From assembly GCA_963556195.1 (NCBI GenBank), contig OY744532.1, positions 105,747,083-105,811,082 of the forward strand: 64,000 nt of DNA, read 5' to 3'. The notes beneath the pieces were generated by a model. That model was given only the letters and a program-made list of their open reading frames with translations, did not search any database and was not told where the DNA came from. Shown here in pieces: positions 9,633 through 18,426 of this stretch; position 1 is the first letter of the stretch; each line of letters opens with the position of its first letter. The position numbers were made by a program, and so were the translations under genes. This DNA is from Sepiola atlantica (Eukaryota > Mollusca > Cephalopoda > Sepiida > Sepiolidae).

Positions 9633-9684
9633 GGTTACAAAATTAAAATTGGTGAATTTATTACGAAAGTCGATTAAGAATGTT

Positions 9685-9990
9685 TTAAAAACATTTTAAT
9701 ATACTCTCTCTCCCCTCATATCGAGCTTGATTGATGGTGGGTTTACGTGCTCGAATGTGTAAGGCTTCGATGATGGGGAGGCGAAGGTTACAATTTGAGG
9801 TAGCGAGGATAGCAGTGTTTTTTGTTAATATATTTTGGAAGTCTTTTTTGGATATGTCGTGTGCAATTAAATGTTAGTAGATGGAGCTGTGAGTAGAGGA
9901 GAGGTGACATGTGAGACATACTTGTTCTAGTCATGCCAGTATATGTATTATTTGGAGAGACACATTCTCGCATTGGGTATTGGAGCACAG
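9685..9990 (-). pseudogene. Penelope-like element GIY-YIG endonuclease C-terminus
   Basis: The minus-strand translation gives YTGMTRTSMSHMSPLL, then after a frameshift near 9820 NTAILATSNCNLRLPIIEAL and HIRARKPTINQARYEG to a stop at 9685. YxG(M), the Glu in IIEALHI and the Asn of PTIN fit the GIY-YIG nuclease of Penelope-like retroelements, which nicks target DNA. The reverse transcriptase part is missing. The hammerhead-bearing terminal repeat follows about 50 bp downstream, as at 44321-44771. Confidence 0.8.
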
Positions 9991-10009
9991 AATCAGCATT
10001 ACTAGTTAT

Positions 10010-10102
10010 TCACAGTGGAGCACAACATTAGATTGTTGGCTTGCCAACTCGAAAAATTGTATCAAAAAAGGAACAAACAGGAACTTTCACTTCTGTTTAA
10101 TC

Positions 10103-10110
<8 letters not shown>
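10010..10110 (+). mobile_element. PLE pLTR fragment running into (TA)n
   Basis: Reads HNIRLLACQLEKLYQKRNKQ followed by ELSLLFNQ, then (TA)n begins in frame. It lies head-to-head with the minus-strand PLE end at 9459-9990. The hammerhead part is absent. Confidence 0.7.

Positions 10111-10161
<51 letters not shown>
10105..10161. repeat. (TA)n microsatellite
   Basis: TA array at the 3' end of the pLTR fragment. Confidence 0.95.
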
Positions 10162-10165
<4 letters not shown>

Positions 10166-10523
10166 GTTTTAAATATGATGAACGGAGTCATAGCGAGTCG
10201 AGACACTATCGCAAGAAAAAAAAAGAGAGGAAATATTAAATAATATATTTAATCGTCGATCAAAAACTTTTAAAAAGAATAAAAAGATCGACTGAAATTA
10301 ACAGAATAAAAACTAATTCCCAAGGTATTTTTCGGCCGACACATTGTCAAGAGAAAACGTCGGCGAATATCGCTTAAAAACGGGGAAAAGAGTAATGTGG
10401 GGAGAAAAAAAAGAAAAAAGGGAGATTGAATCACGCCATTAAACCGAAAAGGAATAAATGGAAATAATAGGCAAAGTATTTAAAAAAAAATTTTTTTTAG
10501 AAGAATGAAATGGAGAAAAAAGA

Positions 10524-10525
<2 letters not shown>

Positions 10526-10594
<69 letters not shown>
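10526..10594. repeat. (TA)n microsatellite
   Basis: A 69-bp TA array. The sequence from 10162 to 10525 is A-rich with nothing recognisable. Confidence 0.95.
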
Positions 10595-10596
<2 letters not shown>

Positions 10597-10680
10597 AAAT
10601 ATTGAAATGATGAATACATAAAGTAAAGTTACAAGTTTATTAAATCATCAGGTGTTTAAGCAAGTAATATAATAAAATTA

Positions 10681-10727
10681 CTTTTAATCCATGGATTTTC
10701 AAATAATTACCCTTCTCCACATAAGGA
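10681..10727 (-). ncRNA. decayed hammerhead of the fold-back family
   Basis: The minus strand keeps GAAA and a perfect palindrome AAUCCAUGGAUU as stem III, but the CUGANGA box has become UGUGGA. The palindrome differs from those at 5008, 6425 and 32359 while staying self-complementary. Confidence 0.5.
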
Positions 10728-10729
10728 AA

Positions 10730-11320
10730 ATCAATAAATTGTTGATATTGGTAAGTATTAATTTTAAAATTTGCAACACAAATTTTAAGATATGCGTAAA
10801 GCGAAAATATTTCAAAGAAAGTTTTTTTTAAATGAGCAGAAAGTCATTGCATCCATGCAGGTTTTTAATGTGGCAATTATGTAGTGTAAAATGATTGATT
10901 CCAATAAGATCCCAGAATGATTCAAAAGCCAGAAGTCTGTGAAAAGTCTGTGAAAAGTCGGTCTATGTGTAGAAACATCATGCCACGAGTCAAGCTTCTT
11001 AGCATGTGGTTAAAATATGAAGTTGTTAGTTCAACAAATGATTTAAGTATAATAGAAAACAAAAAGGAGAAATGAAGAAAAAGAAAGAGAAAAAAAGAGG
11101 AAAAGAGAGAAGGAGAATAAGGTTTAAAACTAAGTAGGGGAAGGAAAGGAAGGAAAAGAAAAACGGAAACGAGTCCAGAGTTAATATAACCGTAGCACAT
11201 TCAGAAGGGATGTTCTTTCAGGCAATTGCTGATACAGGTGTGACAGACGTTGAAAACGCTCCAGAGGTGTGACAGACATGTGTCAGAGCAGAGGTCGCTC
11301 ACCTTTTGAACTTCATGGAT
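10730..11320. other. unassigned stretch with an A/G-rich block
   Basis: No recognisable element. A purine-rich low-complexity tract spans about 11050-11165 and produces a Phe-rich antisense frame. A GTGACAGAC repeat occurs around 11238-11280. Confidence 0.5.
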
Positions 11321-11420
11321 CACTAAATATATAATTTTACATTTGGTGGACCACTAAATATATAATTTTACATTTGGTGGACCACTAAATATATAATTTT
11401 ACATTTGGTGGACCACTAAT
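11321..11420. repeat. 31-bp tandem repeat, about three copies
   Basis: Units begin CACTAAATATATAATTTTAC at 11321, 11352 and 11383 and include ATTTGGTGGAC. Confidence 0.9.
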
Positions 11421-11546
11421 ATGAATTTAGAAAAAAAATAAGCTACATACAATAATAATCTGAAAGGTTTTATTTTATTAATACGAAATGCATCCATCAA
11501 TAGTAACGGAGAGGAGAAGATAACTAAATACCAAAGTCTTTTTAAA

Positions 11547-11600
11547 AAGTTGTTTTAATGGGAATCGCTCCAGACAAGACATGAAGCCACTTGATGTAAA
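11547..11600 (-). mobile_element. non-LTR retrotransposon 3' UTR fragment
   Basis: The minus strand matches the conserved 3' UTR seen at 3844 and 24782 (CATCAAGTGGCTTCATGTCT, then TGTCTGGAGCGATTCC). The coding portion is absent. Confidence 0.75.
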
Positions 11601-11630
11601 AAAAATCGTCTTTTTCTTTTTTTGTTTATT

Positions 11631-11632
<2 letters not shown>

Positions 11633-11707
<75 letters not shown>
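11633..11707. repeat. (CTGT)n-(TC)n-(TA)n compound microsatellite
   Basis: A CTGT tetranucleotide run gives way to TC and then a 43-bp TA array at 11665-11707. Confidence 0.95.
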
Positions 11708-11711
<4 letters not shown>

Positions 11712-11732
11712 AATATTTGTTATTGTTTATTA

Positions 11733-11784
11733 TCTACGGACGTATACGTTTCGTCTCTTTTCAATCGAGACTCTTCAGCGTAGA
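11733..11784 (-). ncRNA. type I hammerhead ribozyme, best-preserved copy
   Basis: The minus strand reads UCUACG (stem I), CUGAAGA, stem II GUCUC/GAGAC with a 9-nt loop, GAAA, the stem III palindrome ACGUAUACGU (11740-11749), C17, then CGUAGA completing a perfect 6-bp stem I. The cleavage triplet is GUC. All conserved core nucleotides are present. The minimal stem III suggests efficient cleavage as a dimer, as known for Penelope and retrozyme hammerheads. Confidence 0.92.
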
Positions 11785-11895
11785 AGTATGACTATTCACT
11801 ACCGGTCACACGATTCGAAACCCTGGATTATAAGTATTTTTCAACTCAAATCCAACGTCTTAAACCTCGTGGCCAATATTTGAACAGCTGATAAA
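11733..11895 (-). mobile_element. tRNA-derived SINE-like unit with a hammerhead
   Basis: On the minus strand a tRNA-like head (A-box-like GGCCACGAGGTTTAAGACG near 11855-11873 and B-box-like GGGTTTCGAATCGTG near 11808-11822) precedes the ribozyme at 11733-11784. The 3' end enters (TA)n at 11707. It parallels the unit at 3380-3540 in every part. Confidence 0.7.
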
Positions 11896-12020
11896 CTATG
11901 GTAGTTTAAACACATTTAAAGCGGCGATGACAACACAGGCATTCTACTTATATTAAGGAATGATGCATTATAAAGCAAATGACGTCACGCTGTATTTGTA
12001 CTACCACTAAAGTGCAGTCA

Positions 12021-12064
12021 TCCACATACAGACTGTTTCGTTGTATCACAGCTCTTCAGTGCGA
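12021..12064 (-). ncRNA. hammerhead ribozyme motif
   Basis: The minus strand reads UCGCA, CUGAAGA, stem II GCUGU/ACAAC with one mismatch, GAAA, an ACA/UGU mini stem III closed by GUC, UA, then UGUGGA pairing with UCGCA through one wobble. Confidence 0.7.
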
Positions 12065-12140
12065 CTAGATCAGTTAGTGCCTCAAGCCGGGATTGAAACT
12101 CAACCGTCGAGCTGACAATCGGCGCTCCTACTCCTGTGCT
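12021..12140 (-). mobile_element. SINE-like unit with a hammerhead
   Basis: On the minus strand a B-box-like AGTTTCAATCC (near 12090-12100), preceded by GGAGTAGGAGCGCCGATTGT, lies upstream of a hammerhead at 12021-12064. Unlike its relatives it is not flanked directly by (TA)n. Confidence 0.6.
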
Positions 12141-12262
12141 ATCATACAACACTGACCGAATGTAAGTAATGTAAACATTGTCAAGTGCCGGGAGTGAATG
12201 ACATAATAAAATGAGAAATTAATCAGATTTTATTAAAATTCAAAAACAAGGAGTGATATTGC

Positions 12263-12303
12263 GTCCTTAACTCATGAGTTTTCAAAGATGAATTTCTCAT
12301 TTT
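12263..12303 (-). ncRNA. decayed hammerhead of the fold-back family
   Basis: GAAA, the palindrome AACUCAUGAGUU and AGGAC persist on the minus strand, but the CUGANGA box is lost in AATGAGAAATT. The segment 12206-12420 keeps the family ends, including TATATTGAGC and (TA)n at 12418. Confidence 0.5.
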
Positions 12304-12866
12304 ATTATGTCATTCAATTACTATTATTGCACTATACACTATATTGAGCTTTTTTTTATCCTGATAGTCTACTGGTTAAAGATTTTATTTATATCTTTAA
12401 AGTATTATCTTATTCCATATATATATATATATATATAAATTGGTAGTTTGCTGGAAGCATTGTTGGGAGTAATAATAACAGTTTTAAAAAGGTTAAAGGC
12501 AATGCGAAATTCCGGATCGCTGGAAGCTGTGAAGAACAAAAACAAAACCAAACCGAAATAAGTCGGATATAGATCGAAAAGGTTTGTTTATTTTTCTAGA
12601 CGAACTTACAAGACAGCAAGCGTGTTAGTTTGTAATATTCCGGATGATCAAGGTTCAATTTGATATATTTCAAGAGATTTTTTTCCTCTCCTTGTCAAAA
12701 TTAAATAAAAGAAAAATCCTGGATTCCAAGAAAATGCCAGGAGCGCTGGGAGGCTTAAACTAATATCTAAACAAAAAGAAAGAAAAAGAAAGACGAATTC
12801 ACTGAAGGAATTCAAATTAATGGATTGATTAAAACAAATCAGTTTGACAAAATGTAACGAGCCAAA

Positions 12867-12960
12867 AAAGTATTCAATGCTACAATGCCCCCTCGACGTA
12901 AATTCACTAGACCAACTCGACAATCAACTAAATCCCATCCATTCACTGTACACACTACAG
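12867..12960 (+). pseudogene. jockey-like reverse transcriptase fragment
   Basis: A short in-frame match to the C-terminal region of the intact-looking copy at 35372: VPPRRKFTRPTRQ, then KSHPFT. It is truncated on both sides. Confidence 0.65.
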
Positions 12961-12980
12961 TGTTTCACACTACAAAATGA

Positions 12981-13159
12981 ATAATGAATAATATGGGGAA
13001 AACTTTATATAAGATGAAATAGAAAAAAAAAAAAAAAGAGAAAATAATTTTGTAGTGTGGCACCATTTTGTCTCTTCATATGTTTTGGGTTTGGTGTAAC
13101 CACACTTTTATCTCTTAACTGAGTTAATTCATTATTAATCATGATTCATCTTTACACAT

Positions 13160-13194
<35 letters not shown>

Positions 13195-13398
13195 CATTAA
13201 AACCATGCTACCTAAGCTGTTTTTTTTTTTTTTTTTTATGCTAATGTGAGAACTTTGTTTTTATTCGTGAATTTTTTTATTCGTAAATTCCGAAACCATA
13301 CAAAACGGGTTTTTTTAAAATTTGTTTTATATAAAATTATTTTCTCTTTTTTTTTTTTTTTCTATTTCATCTTATATAAAGTTTTCCCCATATTATTC

Positions 13399-13402
<4 letters not shown>
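12981..13402. repeat. inverted repeat, arms of about 70 bp, poly(T)-rich centre
   Basis: Arms 12981-13052 and 13333-13402 share AATAATATGGGGAAAACTTT and AAGATGAAATAG plus an A15 run in inverse orientation. The centre contains long T tracts (13159-13195 and 13221-13238). The right arm abuts (TA)n. Confidence 0.8.

Positions 13403-13459
<57 letters not shown>
13401..13459. repeat. (TA)n microsatellite
   Basis: A 59-bp TA array between the inverted repeat and a pLTR fragment. Confidence 0.95.
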
Positions 13460-13463
<4 letters not shown>

Positions 13464-13535
13464 TGATACATGTTTGATTAAACAACAGTGAAAGTTCCTA
13501 TTTGTTCCTTTTTTTATTTAATTTTTTTGCGAGTT
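13460..13535 (-). mobile_element. PLE pLTR fragment
   Basis: Near copy of 9459-9535: the minus strand reads LAKKLNKKRNK, stop, ELSLLFNQTCIK, ending at (TA)n. The hammerhead part is absent. Confidence 0.7.
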
Positions 13536-13636
13536 AAGATAATCAATTTTACTATCCAGTTTCGTAGTCTGATTGTTGCATTAACATGAAAGTTAGAGGA
13601 ACTGGATAGCTTCACCAGCAAACGTTGTCATCTTGG

Positions 13637-13637
<1 letters not shown>

Positions 13638-13730
<93 letters not shown>
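13638..13730. repeat. (TA)n microsatellite
   Basis: A 93-bp array, among the longest in the window. Confidence 0.95.
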
Positions 13731-13735
<5 letters not shown>

Positions 13736-13950
13736 AATATAAGAGACAACTCATGTCTAGATATCCTTTGGTAGATCCTTTCAATAGTCCGAATCAGGAT
13801 CTTAGTTTCGGGGAGGAATTGGCTGATGAATTTGCCATAGTTTAGATTTGTCTCCCAAGTAATTAGTTCTAAATATAGTTTCGTACTTTTTACATAATTC
13901 CCGCCAAAACCTTCTATAATACTAACACATGGTCTGTACCTGATTAACTT
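13731..13950 (-). mobile_element. PLE pLTR fragment, inverted partner of 13954-14150
   Basis: The minus strand encodes TWETNLNYGKFISQFLPETK and RISRHELSLIFNN, ending at (TA)n. It mirrors the plus-strand copy that begins a few bases away. Its hammerhead is destroyed (GAACTAATTACTTGGGAG where the partner has GAAAGTACTTGGGAG). Confidence 0.75.
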
Positions 13951-13953
13951 CAT

Positions 13954-13996
13954 TCCCCTGAAGATGGACCCGGATGAGTCTGAAAGTACTTGGGAG
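13954..13996 (+). ncRNA. hammerhead ribozyme motif (PLE type)
   Basis: CUGAAGA is at 13958-13964, stem II is GGAC/GUCU, GAAA is at 13982-13985, stem III is the palindrome AGUACU (13985-13990), H17 is U, and GGG pairs with CCC in stem I. Confidence 0.8.
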
Positions 13997-14148
13997 ACGA
14001 ATATAAACTATGGCAAATTCATCAGCCAATTCCCCTCCGAAACTAAGATCCTAATTCGGACTATTGAAATGATCTACCAAAGGATATCTAGACATGAGTT
14101 GTCTCTTATATTCAACAATACTTGCCTGCAAGAGAAGATGCTGCCTAG

Positions 14149-14150
<2 letters not shown>
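13954..14150 (+). mobile_element. PLE pLTR: hammerhead plus start of ORF
   Basis: A hammerhead (13954-13996) is followed in frame by TWETNINYGKFISQFPSETK, RTIEMIYQRISRHELSLIFN and NTCLQEKMLPRYT before (TA)n. With 13731-13950 it forms a head-to-head pair bounded by TA arrays on both outer sides. It reaches ten codons further into the ORF than other copies. Confidence 0.8.
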
Positions 14151-14192
<42 letters not shown>

Positions 14193-14193
<1 letters not shown>

Positions 14194-14216
14194 CATGAAA
14201 CATTGATGTCTGTTGG
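14193..14216 (+). ncRNA. 3' half of a hammerhead
   Basis: GCAU, GAAA, the stem III ACAUUGAUGU, C17 at 14210 and UGUUGG remain; the 5' half is replaced by (TA)n. The predicted cleavage point defines the start of the next unit. Confidence 0.6.
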
Positions 14217-14557
14217 TAATAAATAATTAATATTTATTTATAAATATTATTAAAAGCCCCCTTTACTAAGGCTGGGCACTCTGAGAGAGTTTAATAACAA
14301 GCAGTACTACTAGCTTCATTGCGAGATCCAACACGGTGTGTTGTTGTTGATCACTCTTTGCTGCTCGTTGTAAATACCCGCCGACTTGGCATTTACAAAG
14401 TTAAATTCCTCCTTCCTTCCAACCTAATTTGCGGTGGCCAACAGGTAAGACCCTTGACTGCGAATCAGTGGCGATTTGTGATCAGAGTTCACGCCCGCCG
14501 ACCGTCGGAAATTAACTTCCTGCACTGAAGATTGCGTAAGCATGAAACATCGATGTC
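14211..14557 (+). mobile_element. 347-bp hammerhead-bounded SINE-like unit A
   Basis: The unit runs from one predicted cleavage site to the next. It starts TGTTGGTAATAAATAATTAA, continues AAGCCCCCTTTACTAAGG and GGGCACTCT, and holds a tRNA-like promoter (A-box-like GGTGGCCAACAGG at about 14433 and B-box-like AGAGTTCACGCCC at about 14484). It ends in the ribozyme at 14519. Unit B follows directly and starts with the same 35 bp. No protein is encoded. Confidence 0.75.
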
Positions 14558-14563
14558 TGTAGG
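14519..14563 (+). ncRNA. type I hammerhead ribozyme motif
   Basis: CCUGCA, CUGAAGA (14525-14531), UUGC-guaa-GCAU stem II, GAAA (14544-14547), the palindrome ACAUCGAUGU (14547-14556), C17 (14557) and UGUAGG, which pairs with CCUGCA through one wobble. The triplet is GUC. All core bases are present; the closing pair of stem II is U-U. Confidence 0.87.
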
Positions 14564-14589
14564 TAATAAATAATTAATATTTATTTATA

Positions 14590-14645
<56 letters not shown>

Positions 14646-14872
14646 CGACAACGTTCGTTGAATACTCTCCAGACAGTCTTTCTATATGTGTTTTCTTTCG
14701 CATAAATAGAACTTAAATTCGCTTTCTTGTAGTGGTAATGTCCCATGGCCATTTGGTTATAACGCTTGCTTTCAGAGTCTAGGGTGATTCTGTAACCGGG
14801 TTCGAACTTTACGACCGTCTGAGATTATCATTCCTTACACTGATGAGAGCGAAAGCTTGAACCGCTGGCATA
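14558..14872 (+). mobile_element. hammerhead-bounded SINE-like unit B
   Basis: Directly follows unit A and begins TGTAGGTAATAAATAATTAA. It contains a (TA)n array (14596-14642), ACGTTCGTTGAATACTCTCC, a tRNA-like segment with B-box-like GGGTTCGAACT (about 14799) and the hammerhead at 14833. It matches unit C (57594-57935) in order. Confidence 0.75.
14596..14642. repeat. (TA)n microsatellite
   Basis: TA array inside unit B, after its TTTATAAATATTA start. Confidence 0.95.
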
Positions 14873-14878
14873 TGTAGG
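14833..14878 (+). ncRNA. hammerhead motif, partly decayed
   Basis: CCUUACA, CUGAUGA (14840-14846), stem II GAGC-gaaa-GCUU, then GAACC where GAAAC is expected, and UGUAGG completing stem I. A15.1 is changed, so cleavage is probably impaired. Confidence 0.7.
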
Positions 14879-15743
14879 TAAAAAAGATTTTAAAATTAAT
14901 ATTGGTATATATATATATATATATATATATAGTTTGAATTACCTACTAGACACTATCCTCGTGTGTCTTCGGTCTCTCTGTACAAGGGTTTGTCAGGACA
15001 ACCTGACATGAGGATACTTACCCCTACAAGTAAACCCTGACCAAATATTCCAAATTACATAGTATCCGCAGCACAAATAAGATCCCCTCATACGAGGAAT
15101 AGTGCATCTTCTCCTAGTGATGTTACCTCAAGTAACCCCACGTAGCTGGATACTCCACCAGACTAGATGAATTCTTGTCCTGTAATCCGGTAAGACAAAC
15201 AGACCACAAGAAAGATATACTATGACATACTTGACTGGTCTGTTGGGGAGAGAAGAAATGTATTATTCTTAACTTTTTACTAACTCAATGTAGGAGAAAT
15301 AAAGGAGAATTTTAATAGAATATTTGGGTATCTATGTATCTCATATAGAGATCAAGTGTTAGCCCCAGGAAGGGGCCCCTTGATTTCTGAGAACTTCGAC
15401 TGAAGTAAAATGAAACATTGTGAGATATATATATATATATATACACACATTACTTCCAACATGTTTGATTGATTGTTCATCGGCTAAAGAGCACTCACAC
15501 TTGGTATTCTTTAGTCCTACAGGCTGGATTTCCAGTTTTTCCATGAAACCACTGGTATCAATGGACATTCGAACTGAAATATAGAATAAGAGTATTCTTT
15601 CTAAATATTACCTAAGGGAAGGATCATATTTTTATTCTGCCTGATTAGGTTTCAGCTTTTAACAGCTGTTGATCCATAACATCAACATGCCAGTGTTGCA
15701 GATTATGTACATGTCTGTATAAATAAAAATAATCATATATATA

Positions 15744-15837
15744 AAAGCTCTATTTGATATTAAGCATTAAGTACTCTCTATAAGCCCGGTTGAAATTCTT
15801 TGGATTTTTATCCTGTGGATGTGTACTTTACCTGGAT

Positions 15838-15887
<50 letters not shown>
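15744..15887 (+). repeat. GCTC-GAGC-like end family and (TA)n
   Basis: Contains AAGCTCTATTTGATATTAAG, AGTACTCTCTATAAGCCCGG, GTGGATGTGTACTTTACCTG and then (TA)n at 15841-15887. It is related to 9302-9392 and 21146-21230. Confidence 0.6.
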
Positions 15888-15895
<8 letters not shown>

Positions 15896-15937
15896 TTGAA
15901 AAGTTCATACCTTTTTTAAAGCATCCAAATTAAATTT

Positions 15938-16357
15938 AAGAACAAGGGGTAAGGTAAAATAAAATACCTTTTAAAGCAAGTTTAAAGATGCGATATTTTT
16001 TTTTTTTTTTATTAAATACCGATTTTTTAAATTTTTTTATAAACTTTCATTTTTAGTTTATAGTACAGATAAATTTCGCCAAGATAGAATTGGCCTCTTC
16101 AGTGTAGTTTGTAGATCCGATCTTATTGGACAGCCGGTTTAGTTGTTGCAGCCGGTTTATGAGGTGCTTTTTTTTCTCACTTTCGGTACGAGATTACGCT
16201 TGCACGTGGTATATGTATATATTTGAATGAAAGTTTATAAAAAAAAAAGAAAAAAAATCGGTATCGAGTTTTCTTTTTTTTTTAATAAAAAAAAAAATAT
16301 CGCATCTTTAAACTTGCTTTTAAAGGTATTTTATTTTACCTTACCCTCTTGTTCTTA
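15938..16357. repeat. inverted repeat flanking a hammerhead core
   Basis: Arms 15938-16050 and 16225-16357 are inverted copies (AGAACAAGGGGTAAGGTAAA, TTAAAGATGCGATA, TTTATAAACTTTCAT) differing mainly in A/T run lengths. The 175-bp centre carries the hammerhead at 16060. Both outer sides run into (TA)n. Confidence 0.8.
16060..16108 (-). ncRNA. hammerhead ribozyme motif
   Basis: The minus strand reads CUACA, CUGAAGA, a perfect GCCAA/UUGGC stem II, GAAA, a 2-bp AU stem III (AUUUAU), C17 and UGUA completing stem I. The core is complete. Confidence 0.75.
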
Positions 16358-16536
16358 TATATATATATATATTTTTTTTTTGGTACAGAAAAATTAGTAC
16401 AACATTCATACCGTCGGTTTCAAGTACAGAAGAACTTAGCCATCCAATAAATAAATATTTTGCTTTTAATTTTTAATTTTAATTCTAAATTAATTGAACA
16501 CTGTGCTGGGATTTTTCCTGCTATATTACAAAATAG

Positions 16537-16537
<1 letters not shown>

Positions 16538-16600
<63 letters not shown>
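16538..16600. repeat. (TA)n microsatellite
   Basis: A 63-bp TA array, followed by a short (TCTA)n at about 16606-16622. Confidence 0.95.
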
Positions 16601-16604
<4 letters not shown>

Positions 16605-16657
16605 TTGTCTATCTATCTATCTGTATATATATACATATTTATATATGTATTGCAATA

Positions 16658-16792
16658 GATCATGACAACATCGATACGGTCGGTTTCAAATCCAAACAAA
16701 TTGGATCTTTAAGTAGTCTCATATGCCGGACTCTCTTCAGCCTGTTCCATCCTTTGTTTGGATTTGAAACCGCCGGTACTGATGTTGCCTGA
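16658..16792. repeat. 135-bp element with 42-bp inverted ends
   Basis: The ends 16658-16700 and 16751-16792 are imperfect inverted repeats (GATCATGACAACATCGATAC and, inverted, GATCAGGCAACATCAGTACC). The centre holds a decayed hammerhead on the minus strand: CUGAAGA (16734-16740) and AGUC/GACU stem II, but no GAAA. A piece of the arm (CATACCGTCGGTTTCAAGTA) also occurs at 16408. Confidence 0.65.
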
Positions 16793-16884
16793 TCTTCTGT
16801 AATACATATATTAAATGGATATTACGCTCTTATTTTTGAATTTTTCTTAATAATCAAGCATTTGTCTGGGGTTGTTCATATTAT

Positions 16885-17118
16885 ATTCCAATAACCATGT
16901 TTTGGATTTTATTATTTTTATTTTTTCACATTTCCAAAAAACATAACATTTCTTTCAGATATATTTTTTACAGTCCGTTTCATTTGTCTTGAGCCAACAA
17001 CATTTTTATGTTAATATCGTCTCTGCCACATTACAAAATCATCAGAAAAAAATCACAAAGAGTAAAAAGTTCTTGGATTTAACTGTCTTGAAAAAACCTA
17101 CACTATACGGTGGTACAT

Positions 17119-17163
<45 letters not shown>

Positions 17164-17225
17164 ATTGTGGAATACTTTGTTTACCAACCTCTTCCAATTT
17201 TAGCTCGATGAATGTCAACCACTAA
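16885..17225 (+). repeat. dispersed repeat family R1, copy 1 (with internal (TA)n)
   Basis: Contains TATTCCAATAACCATGTTTT, TTTCCAAAAAACATAACATT, GTCCGTTTCATTTGTCTTG, then (TA)n at 17123-17160 and a tail with AGCTCGATGAATGTCAA. Further copies: 19285-19801, 40440-40587, 50455-50875, 60985-61270 and 61398-61700. No protein is encoded; it is probably a non-autonomous element. Confidence 0.7.
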
Positions 17226-17229
17226 CCAC

Positions 17230-18100
17230 AGAGAATATATAAGTAAGTAAAATTCATTCATATTCCAAAAGCCAAGGTTTTTAAAAAAATTTCTTACAAA
17301 ACATTTTTCAAAACAAACAATTAATTGAAATTTGAGGAATATTTATTAATTGATGTTGATTAGCTTACGGATGAATACTGTATATATAAATATATAAATG
17401 TATCTCACTTTATAAAGATAAAGATAATGTTTTGTTATATATGTATGTATGTATATATATATATATTTTTTTTCCCCCCTCATATCTCATTCGATTTTCT
17501 TAGTTTTTAATTTACCATTCTGACGTTTCCTCTTAGAGGGGCAGACGATAAGGCCTTAAGGAAAATTTGAGCAATTTTCTTTTTTTTTCCACCCGCCTGT
17601 TTCATTGATTAAAAAAAAAATGTTTCCTCTGAAATTTATCCTACGATTTTGTTGTACGCGAAATTTACTTATATAATATATATATATATATGCAAACATT
17701 GTTAATGTGAGTATATATATATATATATATACTCACCATGCACCTGGTAAACTCTATCTTAATTTATCAGCATAAAAAAAACTACCCCCCTTTGATTTAA
17801 GACAGATTTTAGTTTATAACACGAACATAATACATTCTGAAACTGATTTTTAAAAAATAAAAAAATACTCGAATGTATCTTTATTAAAACGTAGAAACCT
17901 ACAATAAATAGTGTTATGTATGAAACCAGTAACAACATTTAAAAATTCTTAACGTAAATACAATTTATCCGCTGACACTTATTTTGGCGTCCTGGAATTG
18001 TAAACATTTTTCTCGAACTGCACTGGTCGAACGGCTTCATATACGTGTTCTCGGCTACTTTTTCAAATTCTCTTTTCTCCAGCTTTTTGTTCATTTGCTT
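17230..18100. other. unassigned AT-rich stretch
   Basis: Contains short TA tracts (17448-17466, 17676-17690, 17712-17731) and homopolymer runs. No gene or known element is recognised. Confidence 0.5.
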
Positions 18101-18108
18101 TTTTTGTT

Positions 18109-18152
18109 GTCACCTGAAGATGATCCGATGAAGAATCGAAAGTGCTAGTGAT
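18109..18152 (+). ncRNA. hammerhead ribozyme motif (PLE type)
   Basis: GUCAC, CUGAAGA (18114-18120), GAU/AUC stem II, GAAA (18138-18141), AGUGCU as stem III with one wobble, A17, and GUGAU completing a 5-bp stem I. Confidence 0.78.
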
Positions 18153-18290
18153 ATATATGGAACCGTTATTATTTATTTGGATTTTGACACAAAAACATTA
18201 TTAGAAATATTGAAGAACTAAAAAAGGTATAATCAAGGAGAGGAATTATGTTATGTTTAACGATGTTTGCTTAAATGAAAGAATACACAC
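18109..18290 (+). mobile_element. PLE pLTR: hammerhead plus decayed ORF start
   Basis: After the hammerhead (18109-18152) the sequence keeps remnants of the ORF start seen at 32584 and 40997: HKNIIRNIEELKK, then with a frameshift MFNDVCLN. It does not end in (TA)n, unlike its relatives. Confidence 0.65.
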
Positions 18291-18426
18291 AATATAGATA
18301 TTAGTGATGGGACGATTCCAATATTTTTTCCGATTCCGATACAATTACCGATTCCGATTTTTTTCAAATTTCTAAATATTTAGTTATAGAGTTGTTTTTT
18401 TTTTTTGTTGTTTTTTTACTGTGTAA

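Noticed and set aside
13593..13953. Long Ile-Tyr repeat open frames here and across many (TA)n arrays
   Set aside because: TA repeats translate as alternating Ile and Tyr in every frame without stops; no flanking domain other than PLE debris supports a protein.
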